A stretch of 19,812 nt of DNA from Candidatus Nitrosopumilus sp. (GTDB lineage: Archaea; Thermoproteota; Nitrososphaeria; Nitrososphaerales; Nitrosopumilaceae): positions 1 through 19,812 of the forward strand of contig JABHXI010000091.1 in NCBI GenBank assembly GCA_018657375.1, in the 5' to 3' direction. Numbering within the stretch: the stretch's first letter is position 1; every line of letters begins with the position of its first letter. The notes below the pieces were generated by a model, which ran no database searches, was not told the origin of the DNA, and saw only the letters and a list, made by a program, of their open reading frames with translations. A program made the position numbers and the translations under genes. Of this stretch, positions 1 through 7,248 are shown piece by piece.

Positions 1-513
1 TTCCTCTTCAATTATTTTTGATATGCCTTCTGGAACATCTTCTTTCCAAGATGATTTTTTACCTTGTGCTGCATCATACAATTTTTCTTTTACTGATGCT
101 GCAGAAAGGGATTTTCTTTCACCAATTTTTGGTTTTAGTCTGTAAAATTTTAACATGTACCCTTCAGCTTTATCTCCCGTATACGAAAAATATTTTCCTT
201 CAACACCGTTGAGAATCTGTTTTCTTAATTTCCATGATTTTGGTGTCAATAATGGCGGTAGGTATTTTTTAAATGGTGCAAAAAATGAATAATCCTCTGT
301 AATTTCTATTGAATCACCGAAAACTGACATTAGCATTTTTTTTCTAGATTCAAAATTAAATGGAAAACTTTTACTATTAACTTCATTATCATCATATTTG
401 AAAATAACTGGCATGACTTTTACAATATCTGCCTCTTTTTTCAATTCTTTAATGATCTCTACATGAGCATTTGTTACTGGATTTAGATGTGCGAGGTATA
501 GGGCAGTTGTCAA
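1..513 (-). CDS. Nucleotidyltransferase-like protein (HxGH superfamily), partial
   Basis: Open frame of 171 codons that runs off the left edge, so the C-terminus is missing. The start is TTG at 513: an in-frame TAA lies directly upstream and no ATG is available, so an ATG-only caller would miss it. The N-terminus carries NPVTNAH (residues 11-17), whose TNAH matches the (H/T)xxH ATP-binding signature of the nucleotidyltransferase alpha/beta-phosphodiesterase superfamily (NMN adenylyltransferase, PPAT, cytidylyltransferases). A Ser-rich SLSAAS stretch near residues 135-140 is in the right place for the second (KMSKS/ISSTxxR-like) motif. The usual glycine-rich beta-1 start is replaced by LYLAHL. 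The substrate cannot be told; an archaeal NMN adenylyltransferase relative or a cytidylyltransferase is possible. The superfamily call is moderately secure and the specific function is unknown. Confidence 0.6.
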   Translation of the reverse strand, partial: MTTALYLAHLNPVTNAHVEIIKELKKEADIVKVMPVIFKYDDNEVNSKSFPFNFESRKKMLMSVFGDSIEITEDYSFFAPFKKYLPPLLTPKSWKLRKQILNGVEGKYFSYTGDKAEGYMLKFYRLKPKIGERKSLSAASVKEKLYDAAQGKKSSWKEDVPEGISKIIEEE

Positions 514-565
514 TTATGATTTCTAAATAATTCTCATATTTCAATGATTAATTTCTTGAATAATT

Positions 566-1387
566 CTATCCGTATGATTCGTATTTGACTTCAAAGCTAC
601 CGTCTTCACGTTTATCATGTTCTGTGACGAATCCTTTTGGATTTAAAAAGTCCATTACTCCATCAATTGTTCCTTGCCATCCACAAACATAGAATATGGT
701 ATTTTCTTTAGTGATTTTACCTCCAATTACTTCCTCTAATGGCGATGCACCTTCAGTTCTGGGTCTTAGAAATGTTTCAACTCTGCCTGTTTGACCTGCC
801 CAACTTCTGTTAAACCATTCTTGTGGTCTACTGATTGCTGCACGATATCTAAAATTCCATTTATCCTTGCCTTTTGCGATACTCTCATCTTCAAGACCTG
901 TTAGCAAATCTTTGTAACTTAACTCGTCGACATAACTTGCGCCGTGCAAAACAACGATCTCCCTCTTATCCTCGGTATCGTGAAGATGCTGTGCAAAACT
1001 GACAAACGGTGCCAATCCGGTTCCGCCGCCGATGCATACGATTCTCCTGGTATCTTTTTCGCCGTTTGGTAGCGTATCATTAATTGTAAGACTGCCTGCA
1101 GGTTTTGCCCAACTGATTTTATCTCCCTCTTTTGCATTAAACAACAAACTAGTCAATCGTCCAGGAAGTGGTTTTCTGACCCATCTAATTACAAATTCAA
1201 AAAATTTCTTATTTTCTGGAGATGATGCAATTGAATATGCACGATTGACAATCTTACTCTCAAGAGGCAATCCAAGGGTCAAAAACTGACCCGCCTTAAA
1301 ATCAGGAAATCCACCATCAGGAGTTACACGAAAAATTGCTAAATCTTCTCTCAATAATTGAGTATAGGTAATGGTACCATTTTCCAT
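566..1387 (-). CDS. FAD/NAD(P)-binding oxidoreductase, ferredoxin-NADP reductase type
   Basis: 273 residues, the usual length for a compact two-domain FNR-family flavoprotein. The N-terminal half is the FAD-binding barrel with the RAYS motif (residues 49-52) that contacts the flavin. The C-terminal half is the NAD(P)-binding fold, with the glycine-rich GGGTGLAP at 120-127 and a late YVCGW motif resembling the family's conserved Y/F-x-CG-P region. Members move electrons between NAD(P)H and ferredoxin or flavodoxin in the cytoplasm. A ferredoxin gene lies elsewhere in the window (16923-17870), but there is no operon link. It follows the small gene at 1392-1781 by 4 bases on the same strand, so the two are probably co-transcribed. 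The family is clear; the electron donor and acceptor are inferred. Confidence 0.85.
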   Translation of the reverse strand: MENGTITYTQLLREDLAIFRVTPDGGFPDFKAGQFLTLGLPLESKIVNRAYSIASSPENKKFFEFVIRWVRKPLPGRLTSLLFNAKEGDKISWAKPAGSLTINDTLPNGEKDTRRIVCIGGGTGLAPFVSFAQHLHDTEDKREIVVLHGASYVDELSYKDLLTGLEDESIAKGKDKWNFRYRAAISRPQEWFNRSWAGQTGRVETFLRPRTEGASPLEEVIGGKITKENTIFYVCGWQGTIDGVMDFLNPKGFVTEHDKREDGSFEVKYESYG

Positions 1388-1391
1388 TGTA

Positions 1392-1781
1392 TTATTTTGC
1401 CCAATCAGTTAAGATAGAATTAACTTTTTGTATAATCGGATCATAGTGTATTCTTGGTTCAGTACTTACAAGCAATAATTTTCCTTTAAACGGAATTGTA
1501 AATAATGTCACGTTATCGTATTCAGTAAGAGTTAATCTTTCCTTGCCTAATCGAAATGTAAAATTTTGTGCCTTTCGCCATCGCTCTAATGTATAGTGAA
1601 TGGACATGCCAATTTCATTTTCAGTTAAAAGAGAATCAAGATCCTTTCTTTGTACACTGTGCAGTATTTTGGATTTATCATTTACAAATCCAGCAAAACG
1701 AACATTGTTATCAGAATTTAACATATCCAAACAAAGTTGTTCGTAGTTTGGCTCTTGTACTATTTCTTCAGCCATTCCCAT
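1392..1781 (-). CDS. Small conserved-looking archaeal protein, possibly roadblock/DUF6659-like
   Basis: 129 residues, soluble, no signal peptide. The early part reads LCLDMLNSDNNVRFAGFVN, followed by alternating beta strands and helices with charged linkers. The pattern (a question-like 'RFAGFVNDKSK' strand pair, then a long helix, then FTIPFKGKLLLVSTE strands) resembles the small thaumarchaeal proteins grouped as DUF6659 and, in outline, the roadblock/LC7 fold. That assignment is from memory and weak. The start is ATG at 1781 with a second ATG two codons in. A separate 18-codon reading frame overlaps this start (see findings). It lies between the ammonium transporter and the FNR-like gene on the same strand, with 53 bases to the transporter stop. 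No function can be given. Confidence 0.7.
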   Translation of the reverse strand: MGMAEEIVQEPNYEQLCLDMLNSDNNVRFAGFVNDKSKILHSVQRKDLDSLLTENEIGMSIHYTLERWRKAQNFTFRLGKERLTLTEYDNVTLFTIPFKGKLLLVSTEPRIHYDPIIQKVNSILTDWAK

Positions 1782-1834
1782 TCAGGTCTCTCTTCATTAT
1801 CTTTGTCATCAGTCATCCAGCATCAAGAATTAGT

Positions 1835-3145
1835 TTAGTCGTCTTTTTTGGAAGGCTGCATGTAGTCATTCGGAGTAAACTTAAACTCCTCTTCGTCAGA
1901 GTAAGCCTCCTCAGCATGTTCGCTAATATCCAGACCAATGTCTTCTTCTTCAGGTGTGACACGAATTCCAATAAGATGTTTAATTAATTGTAAGAGAATC
2001 CAAGTTCCACCAAAGCCCATTACAGCGGCTACACCAATACCAACTCCTTGAATCCAAATTTGATCATAATTACCATATAACAATCCGTCAACACCGGAAG
2101 GATTAATCAAAGTACTTGCAAATATACCAATTCCAAGTGCACCGACAATTCCAGCAATACCGTGTACAGAACTTACATCAAGTGCATCATCAATTCTTAA
2201 TTTGTCTCTGATTAGTACAACTCCACCATAGGATAGTATACCGATTGCGATTGCAAGGACAAAGGAGTGTTCTACACTGACATATCCAGATGCAGGAGTA
2301 ATTCCTGCAAGTCCAGCAATTGCACCATTAATTGTAGCGACAATTGAAGGCTTGCCTGTACGCATCCAAGATAATCCAGCCCAAATTAGGGCAGACACTG
2401 AAGATGCTAAGTGAGTTACGATAACAGTATTTCCGGCTACACCGCCTGAGGCAAGTGCACTACCGGCATTAAATCCAAACCAACCTAGCCACAATAAGGA
2501 GGAACCTAATACAGCAAGAGGTATGCTATGAGGAATGTTTATAGCTGGACCAAAGCCACGTCTTTTTCCAAGTACAAGTGCAGCAGCTAGTGCAGCCATT
2601 CCCACAGTGGTGTGAATAACAATACCACCAGCAAAGTCAACTACACCTAGTTGTGCTAACCATCCGCCTCCCCAGACCATGTGGACAATTGGATAGTAAA
2701 TTAGCATAGTCCATGCAGATATGAATATTATAAAGGAACTAAATTTCATTCTTTCAGCAATTGTTCCAGTAAGCAATAACGGAGTAATACATGCAAACAT
2801 TAACTGAAATTTAACAAAGAGTACTCCAGGTATAGTAGGAGCATATTGTTCTAATGGTGCATCCCAAGGAATACCTTTCAAAAATGCCCAATCAAGATTA
2901 CCTATCACTCCAGTAGTAGAAGGACCAAACGATAGACTAAATCCAAAAACAAACCACATTACACTTAGCAAAGACATTCCAAAAAATATTTGCATAAAAA
3001 TTGAAACTACATTTTTCTTTCTCAATAAACCAGATTCAAACAAACCAAGTGCAGGAATCATTAACAGTACTAAACATCCAGCAATTAACATCCATGCTGT
3101 ATCGCCAGTATCTATCATAATTATAATGAAATCAAGTTTTTGCAT
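1835..3145 (-). CDS. amt: Ammonium transporter (Amt/Rh family)
   Basis: 436 residues with about eleven hydrophobic spans, the usual Amt architecture. The N-terminal DTGDTAWMLIAG is the classic Amt opening. The conduction site is intact: D170 in VVDFAGG, H178 in GIVIHTTVG and H328 in SSVHGIAG correspond to the conserved Asp and twin His of AmtB. It brings ammonium/ammonia across the cytoplasmic membrane, here presumably feeding both assimilation and ammonia oxidation. The cytoplasmic tail is acidic, with several runs of Asp/Glu after residue 395, and ends KKDD. The start at 3145 gives nine extra residues; ATG at 3118 (beginning MIDTGDTAW) is an alternative. It is divergent from a PII-like gene 87 bases away, the classic amt-glnK pairing. 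Confidence 0.95.
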   Translation of the reverse strand: MQKLDFIIIMIDTGDTAWMLIAGCLVLLMIPALGLFESGLLRKKNVVSIFMQIFFGMSLLSVMWFVFGFSLSFGPSTTGVIGNLDWAFLKGIPWDAPLEQYAPTIPGVLFVKFQLMFACITPLLLTGTIAERMKFSSFIIFISAWTMLIYYPIVHMVWGGGWLAQLGVVDFAGGIVIHTTVGMAALAAALVLGKRRGFGPAINIPHSIPLAVLGSSLLWLGWFGFNAGSALASGGVAGNTVIVTHLASSVSALIWAGLSWMRTGKPSIVATINGAIAGLAGITPASGYVSVEHSFVLAIAIGILSYGGVVLIRDKLRIDDALDVSSVHGIAGIVGALGIGIFASTLINPSGVDGLLYGNYDQIWIQGVGIGVAAVMGFGGTWILLQLIKHLIGIRVTPEEEDIGLDISEHAEEAYSDEEEFKFTPNDYMQPSKKDD

Positions 3146-3160
3146 TTAACAGTTTTCTAA

Positions 3161-3183
3161 TTTGATTGACAATGATAATCAAA
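3161..3183. promoter_or_regulatory. Inverted repeat between amt and glnK
   Basis: A perfect 7-bp inverted repeat, TTTGATT at 3161-3167 and AATCAAA at 3177-3183, with a 9-base spacer. It lies in the 87-base gap between the two divergent genes, 16 to 38 bases upstream of the amt ATG and therefore over the place where its box A should be. It could be the operator of a nitrogen regulator. It does not match the GGAA-N6-TTCC operator known for euryarchaeal NrpR. In AT-rich DNA a repeat of this size can occur by chance. Confidence 0.35.
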
Positions 3184-3232
3184 AGATATTCAATTTCTAA
3201 ATTATTATTTACTTTGAGGGAATAAAATAACT

Positions 3233-3562
3233 ATGTTAAAACTTGAAATCATACTTGCAGAAAACGATGTAATGAACATCAGTGAAGGATTAAAAGAAAT
3301 AGGAATTGGAGGATTAACGGTTATCAAAGTTAGAGGAAGAGGTGCAAAAACTGCAGCTGAAATTCATACATCGAAAGGAATGGAGATTTTTGTTCCTCAT
3401 TTTGCAGATAAATTCAGAATAATGGTGGTAATACCAGAATCAAAAGAAGAGAAATCAGTTGAAATAATTAAGAAAAACTCTAGAGAGGGTAAAATTTTCA
3501 TTTCACAAATATTACGTGCAATTGATATTAAATCAGGAAATGAAGGCGAAGAGGTAATCTAG
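3233..3562 (+). CDS. glnK: PII-like nitrogen signalling protein with shortened B-loop
   Basis: 109 residues, close to the 112 of classic PII. The core is recognisable: beta-1 LKLEIILAE, GLTVIKVRGRG (28-37) leading into the T-loop, and the closing GKIFI (86-90) and DIKSGNEGEE (98-107) strands. PII trimers sense ATP/ADP and 2-oxoglutarate and plug Amt channels with the T-loop. The T-loop region (38-60) has no tyrosine at the uridylylation position and carries VPHFADKF. The B-loop, normally T-G-x-x-G-D-G-K, is reduced to SREGK (83-87), about four residues shorter. The divergent amt gene supports a role in ammonium uptake control. GAGGG at 3216-3220 is a weak ribosome site 12 bases before the ATG. 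A 41-aa gene starts one base after the stop. Confidence 0.88.
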   Translation: MLKLEIILAENDVMNISEGLKEIGIGGLTVIKVRGRGAKTAAEIHTSKGMEIFVPHFADKFRIMVVIPESKEEKSVEIIKKNSREGKIFISQILRAIDIKSGNEGEEVI

Positions 3563-3563
3563 A

Positions 3564-3689
3564 ATGAAAGTGTCATTCGAGAAAATTAGAACTACAAAAT
3601 TAAGTAAAAATGAATATCTAAAAATTCCAATCATAGCAGGAATAATTACAATCCCTCCAGTAATCATGACTTATTGGACAATGTTATAG
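3564..3689 (+). CDS. 41-aa single-span membrane peptide in the glnK cluster
   Basis: Reading frame of 41 codons from ATG at 3564 (MKVSFEKIRT...) to TAG at 3687-3689, starting one base after the PII stop, which suggests translational coupling. A basic N-terminal 20 residues with several Lys/Arg is followed by one hydrophobic span, IPIIAGIITIPPVIM (about 21-35), and a short polar end, TYWTML. The positive-inside rule would put the N-terminus in the cytoplasm. No family is recognised. Tight packing, coding-like composition and a companion membrane peptide at 3968-4087 argue that it is real. A helper of the transporter or of its PII partner is conceivable, but that is inference from position only. 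Confidence 0.6.
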   Translation: MKVSFEKIRTTKLSKNEYLKIPIIAGIITIPPVIMTYWTML

Positions 3690-3701
3690 GAGTAAAATGA
3701 A

Positions 3702-3971
3702 ATGAGTTTATTATTAATTACAAAAAGAGGAACCGGAAAAAGAGTAGTAGATGAAAAAATAAATTACAATTGGGCAGGAAATGAATTTAAAAACTTCCAA
3801 GAAGAGAGAAAAACCAAAATTCTATTCAAAGAAGAAAAAACAATCATGTCATCTGCAAGAGGAACTAAATTAAAATATTTAGAAAAATCCAAAGAGAACA
3901 CATCCAAACCAAAACAAGTCTACGTTACCATTAATAGAGGAACAAAGAGAGTCCTAATAGACCTAAAATGA
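3702..3971 (+). CDS. 89-aa basic protein with three RGT-K motifs, unknown
   Basis: 89 residues, very basic, no membrane span or signal peptide. GGAG at 3689-3692 sits nine bases before the ATG at 3702, a good ribosome site. The sequence holds three similar short segments: TKRGTGKRVVDEK (from residue 7), SARGTKLKYLEK (from 51) and NRGTKRVLIDLK (from 78), each an RGT core followed by Lys/Arg and an alternating hydrophobic strand. They look like three copies of a beta-hairpin unit, perhaps a nucleic-acid or phosphate-binding surface, but no known family comes to mind. It ends with TGA overlapping the ATG of the next small gene (ATGA), so the two are coupled. Membership of the glnK cluster is inferred from spacing and strand. 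Confidence 0.7.
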   Translation: MSLLLITKRGTGKRVVDEKINYNWAGNEFKNFQEERKTKILFKEEKTIMSSARGTKLKYLEKSKENTSKPKQVYVTINRGTKRVLIDLK

Positions 3972-4087
3972 AAGCAGAAAAAATAATTCCTCAACTAAGC
4001 AAATCAAAAGTGTTTATTGTAAAATTAAGTTTTGCAGCAATAGGCATGACGTTAATTGGATTGTACTTATTTTCAGATTATATCTAA
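3968..4087 (+). CDS. 39-aa single-span membrane peptide, end of glnK cluster
   Basis: 39 codons from ATG at 3968, overlapping the TGA of the 89-aa gene by the ATGA arrangement, to TAA at 4085-4087. The first half is basic (MKAEKIIPQLSKSK) and the second is one hydrophobic span from about residue 15 to 35 (VFIVKLSFAAIGMTLIGLYL), ending SDYI. The layout mirrors the 41-aa peptide at 3564-3689: cytoplasmic positive N-terminus, one span, tiny external tail. The sequences are not obviously homologous. No family is recognised. The four-base stop/start overlap is the main reason to believe it. Confidence 0.58.
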   Translation: MKAEKIIPQLSKSKVFIVKLSFAAIGMTLIGLYLFSDYI

Positions 4088-4103
4088 ATTAGATTAGTAA
4101 AAA

Positions 4104-4748
4104 TTAGACTAAATGAACGACAGTGGAAACTCCACGTCTGTCAAATTCAACATCGTTTTCAACTTCACTGACAGTGACAGTAAATGAAATCACATCACGA
4201 GGCTTACCGTTTTCTGCGTGAAGTTTCAAATGAAGATCCAACCCATCAGATTCCCTAGTGGGCAAATTATTTTCTTCCAAATATGCACCACATGTGGATT
4301 CAATACGAAATCTATCGTCTTTGAAATGATAGCCAAGTTTCATTTTTCTATTTTTTCTAGGATTCCCTTTAACAACAACATCGATAATTCCAGGTTTTGT
4401 TTCAGTGTATCCTGATTTTTGATTTACAAAAACCCCAATTTCCAGAGGCTTGCCTGCAGTAGATTCAGCCATCTTTTGAATTCCATCATTCATGATTACA
4501 TCTACGGCTTTGATGGATTGTGCAACCTTTGCTAGCCATTCATTTGTTCTAGTGATAGTTGCTTGAATTCCTGCACGTCTTCGTTTATCTTCATCTTCTG
4601 GTAATTTGTAATAATCAACCCAAGCCTCATAATCATGAGAGATATCTTCGATAAAATCAATACATGTGCGCTTGTATTCATTAGGATCATCAGTCCTTTC
4701 AGACTCATCACCTGTTCTCAATCCATCATAACCTTCAGGCATTGCCAT
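4104..4748 (-). CDS. Unknown soluble archaeal protein
   Basis: About 214 residues from ATG at 4748 (MAMPEGYDG); a TTG at 4760 would add four residues and ATG at 4742 would remove two. No signal peptide or membrane span. The first third is highly charged and probably helical (IDFIEDISHDYEAWVDYY, then DKRRRAG). The middle has a helix, AKVAQSIKAVDVIMNDGI. The last half looks like a beta-sandwich: repeated strands IGVFVNQKSGYT, IIDVVVKGN, FRIEST, LHLKLHAENG, FTVTVSEVEND. The sequence resembles no enzyme known to me and lacks clear catalytic motifs. It is convergent with the glnK cluster, 16 bases away. A conserved hypothetical protein is the safest description. Confidence 0.7.
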   Translation of the reverse strand: MAMPEGYDGLRTGDESERTDDPNEYKRTCIDFIEDISHDYEAWVDYYKLPEDEDKRRRAGIQATITRTNEWLAKVAQSIKAVDVIMNDGIQKMAESTAGKPLEIGVFVNQKSGYTETKPGIIDVVVKGNPRKNRKMKLGYHFKDDRFRIESTCGAYLEENNLPTRESDGLDLHLKLHAENGKPRDVISFTVTVSEVENDVEFDRRGVSTVVHLV

Positions 4749-4829
4749 ATCTTGAATCAAACATAGTTGTAAAAAAACTAATCTTGAGTGGGATTAATGA
4801 TTATAATAGGAATTTTTCAGATAAAATTA

Positions 4830-5309
4830 ATGATATTTTCAGAATTAATTACTGATCTTCAAAATGAATTAAAAAAAGAATTAGCACAAATCAGATTTCT
4901 TATTAAAAAAAATCCAGGACTAGGGTACAACAGAATAGTTGAAATTGGAAAAGAAGTTGGTAAAATGTACAATATCAAACTAATTGTAAACTTTCCAAAA
5001 GAAGGAAGAATAGAAGAATTTGACATGTATGGGAAAAGAGATTTGAGCTTGATTATAGATTACGAAAGAAAGAAATTTCCAATGAACAGGGAGATCATCA
5101 AACAGAAAGCAATAGAGATCCTAGGGGATGTAAAAACAGAAGATGCGTACATGTATGAAAATAAAGAAGGGGTTAGAATTTTTACAGACAATTGGAAAAT
5201 AGACATCCTCCCTCATTCAGTTCACATATGGACAGAATTTGACGAGAAGGTTACAGAATTTTGCAATTGGTTGATGGAAAATGCGTATCAAATGAAGAAA
5301 AAGGATTAA
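4830..5309 (+). CDS. Unknown soluble protein, about 159 aa
   Basis: The frame is open from GTG at 4788, but the best start is ATG at 4830 (MIFSELITDLQ), because the 14 residues before it look like untranslated AT-rich leader; ATG at 4797 is another option. The protein starts with a long helix (ELKKELAQIRFLIKKNPGL) and then LGYNRIVEIGKEVGKMYN, which could be a small helical binding module. Beta-rich segments follow, including IKLIVNFPKEGR, LSLIIDYERKKF, VRIFTDNW and IDILPHSVHIWT, and it closes with a helix and a Lys-rich tail. No family is recognised. It is divergent from the 4104-4748 gene and convergent with the TPR gene (stops two bases apart). Confidence 0.65.
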   Translation: MIFSELITDLQNELKKELAQIRFLIKKNPGLGYNRIVEIGKEVGKMYNIKLIVNFPKEGRIEEFDMYGKRDLSLIIDYERKKFPMNREIIKQKAIEILGDVKTEDAYMYENKEGVRIFTDNWKIDILPHSVHIWTEFDEKVTEFCNWLMENAYQMKKKD

Positions 5310-5311
5310 TT

Positions 5312-5671
5312 CTAAATATTTTCTAATTGATCAAGTAAAGATTCAGCTTCAGAATTTTTTGGCTCTAATTTTATAATTCGTCTACAGCAATCCATAGCCT
5401 CATCTTTTTGTTCTAATGCTAAATGGACATTGGTTTTCAGAGTAAGCATTTCAACATCATCGGCATCTAGTTGAAAGGATTTTTCAAAATAGGGTAATGC
5501 GTTTTTTGCATCATCTACAATAAAGTAGATACTTCCCATAATGAACATAAAATCAGAATCATCAGAGTATTCGGATTCTAAATTTTTACCAAATACAATG
5601 GCATCAGTATACTCTCCATCTCGTAGTAATTTCTTTAAACGACGTTTTGGTTGTTTGAAAAGACCGACCAT
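5312..5671 (-). CDS. Small TPR-repeat protein
   Basis: 119 residues made almost entirely of helix-turn-helix pairs with tetratricopeptide consensus positions. YTDAIVFGKNLESEYSDD and FMFIMGSIYFIVDDAKNALPYFEKSFQLDADD are followed by LTLKTNVHLALEQKDEAMDCCRRIIKLEPKN, giving about three repeats with the typical A/G-x-x-Y/F and LDP-like (LDADD, LEPKN) turns. The N-terminus is strongly basic (KQPKRRLKKLL). TPR proteins act as protein-protein scaffolds; the partner cannot be inferred. No signal peptide, so probably cytoplasmic. It stands alone between a convergent gene and a secreted-protein gene on the same strand 62 bases upstream. Confidence 0.82.
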   Translation of the reverse strand: MVGLFKQPKRRLKKLLRDGEYTDAIVFGKNLESEYSDDSDFMFIMGSIYFIVDDAKNALPYFEKSFQLDADDVEMLTLKTNVHLALEQKDEAMDCCRRIIKLEPKNSEAESLLDQLENI

Positions 5672-5733
5672 TTGTTATCAAAAGATTAATCAAAAATCAA
5701 CAATTTGAATGTAGAACATTAAGAATTTAAGAT

Positions 5734-7248
5734 CTAGTTATACCAGGCAGGAGGTTCAGCACCAGAAGAAGTATTACTCTGATAAGGCTGTGGGACTTTC
5801 ATAATACCTTCTTTAATCAAGAATTGAAGTCCTTTGATGAATGAACCATCATCAATGTCCCCATTTGCCCACCATCCGGCGTTATTTTTAATCCAGGGCG
5901 GAATATCATTAGAACTTCCACCAGTCCCTTGCGTAGTTTTTGGAATTTGCATTATTTTTTCTTTGATTAAGAATTGAATCCCTTGAACGAATGACGTATC
6001 GTCTATAGTTCCATCTGCCCACCATCCGGCGTTATTTTTAATCCATGATGGGATTTTTGCAACAGGTATGCTTCCATCTGAAGCATAAATTGGAACCTCT
6101 ATTGTGAGAAGATCAGAAGTTACAGAAGGGGCAATACCCTTAGGGGATAATCCATAAATTATAATTGTATAAGTTGCAGTTCCAGGGTCTTCCTTAACAA
6201 CAAAATCAATTAGAGCTTGACCAGAAGGGGAATAGAGATGGGATTCACCATTTTCATTTGCAATAGAACGTTTTACCTTACCGTCATTATCTAAAACCAA
6301 AATATCATATTGAACTTGATTTAGAAATTCAGTTTCATCACTAAATTTTAAGAAATTAACAAGCCATTGCATGTCACAACCCACAACTGGATCTTCTGGC
6401 CCATAGAAAACATGAACTTGGTATTTGAAGTCGTCGCTAGATCTTTTATGAATTACATTCCTTTCGATGTCAGTGTTGCATCCAGCAGCAGCTAATTCAT
6501 CCACACTGGATTTAATTCCAACAAATGGAGAGTCTGATCTATTTTCATACTTTAATAATTTGAAATCATATTCTGGCGGAGGAATACCTTCAGCTACATG
6601 AGTGTAAGTTTTAGCCTTTATTGGAAATGGAAAATCGTCTGCAATCCAAACTTTACTTACAGCCCCGCCTGTTTTCCAAGACATTGCCACAGTTTCCCAA
6701 GTTCCTGCAGGAACTGTAATAGTTTCAATTTCTAATGGAACGACTTGTTGACCACCAATGTTTCCAATTTTACCCCAAGATACTTCACTAAATGCTTTAG
6801 GACCTTTTCCTCCAGAACTTCCATCAGATGTTGCAAAAGCAGATAGCCAAGCAATAGATGACTTGAATGCACCACGGTAAACACCTAGTTCGGGAGTACC
6901 GCCAGTAGGTTCTGGAGCAATTTTACCTAACTCCATCTCACCTACAATTATTTTATTACCATCATAAACAACAACTTCAGATAACCACTTGGTTTCGCTG
7001 CCAACTATTTTATCGCCTTTTATCCAAAAATCCATCTGAAAATTTGTACATTCTTTGTAATCAACGAAACATGTGGAATAGGAAAAGAAATCACCTTTTT
7101 CAAGACCCTCGCCAGCATACCAGGTAGTTCCTTTTGGGAGGGTGTCAGAACTCACACCGCCAGCTTCAATCTGTCCATATGCATCTGAAGTGACAGTTAT
7201 GCCTAAAAATAATACAATAATAATGGGAATTGATAAAATTGCTTTCAA
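5734..7248 (-). CDS. Secreted or surface protein with C-terminal WIKNNAGWW repeats
   Basis: 504 residues. A clear signal peptide (MKAILSIPIIIVLFLGITVTS, likely cut near residue 25 after AYG) sends it out of the cell. Residues 30-390 are a beta-rich ectodomain without recognised catalytic motifs; the sections on metal-free strands and a Gly/Pro-rich linker resemble other large exported thaumarchaeal proteins. Two copies of a roughly 38-residue unit follow, at about 399-436 and 449-486, each of the form PxWIKNNAGWWA-DG-IDD-SF--G-QFLIKE-IM. The protein ends PPAWYN, which looks like the first six residues of a third copy cut short. The unit recurs in many Nitrosopumilus exported proteins and may mediate cell-surface association (inferred). 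There are few cysteines, including C59-C66 and C258 regions, that could form disulfides. Confidence 0.8.
   Translation of the reverse strand: MKAILSIPIIIVLFLGITVTSDAYGQIEAGGVSSDTLPKGTTWYAGEGLEKGDFFSYSTCFVDYKECTNFQMDFWIKGDKIVGSETKWLSEVVVYDGNKIIVGEMELGKIAPEPTGGTPELGVYRGAFKSSIAWLSAFATSDGSSGGKGPKAFSEVSWGKIGNIGGQQVVPLEIETITVPAGTWETVAMSWKTGGAVSKVWIADDFPFPIKAKTYTHVAEGIPPPEYDFKLLKYENRSDSPFVGIKSSVDELAAAGCNTDIERNVIHKRSSDDFKYQVHVFYGPEDPVVGCDMQWLVNFLKFSDETEFLNQVQYDILVLDNDGKVKRSIANENGESHLYSPSGQALIDFVVKEDPGTATYTIIIYGLSPKGIAPSVTSDLLTIEVPIYASDGSIPVAKIPSWIKNNAGWWADGTIDDTSFVQGIQFLIKEKIMQIPKTTQGTGGSSNDIPPWIKNNAGWWANGDIDDGSFIKGLQFLIKEGIMKVPQPYQSNTSSGAEPPAWYN
5867..6045 (-). repeat. Two identical 29-bp copies inside the WIKNN repeats
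   Basis: The stretches 5867-5895 and 6017-6045 are identical over 29 bases and lie exactly 150 bases apart. They encode the WIKNNAGWWA core of the two protein repeats. DNA-level identity within more diverged surrounding codons points to recent duplication, gene conversion or strong constraint on this core. Confidence 0.85.

Noticed and set aside
18..212. 64-aa plus-strand frame at the left edge
   Set aside because: Shadow of the nucleotidyltransferase-like gene on the other strand; Leu/Phe-rich antisense composition.
1032..1289. 85-aa plus-strand frame inside the oxidoreductase
   Set aside because: Antisense shadow; the minus-strand protein carries clear FNR motifs.
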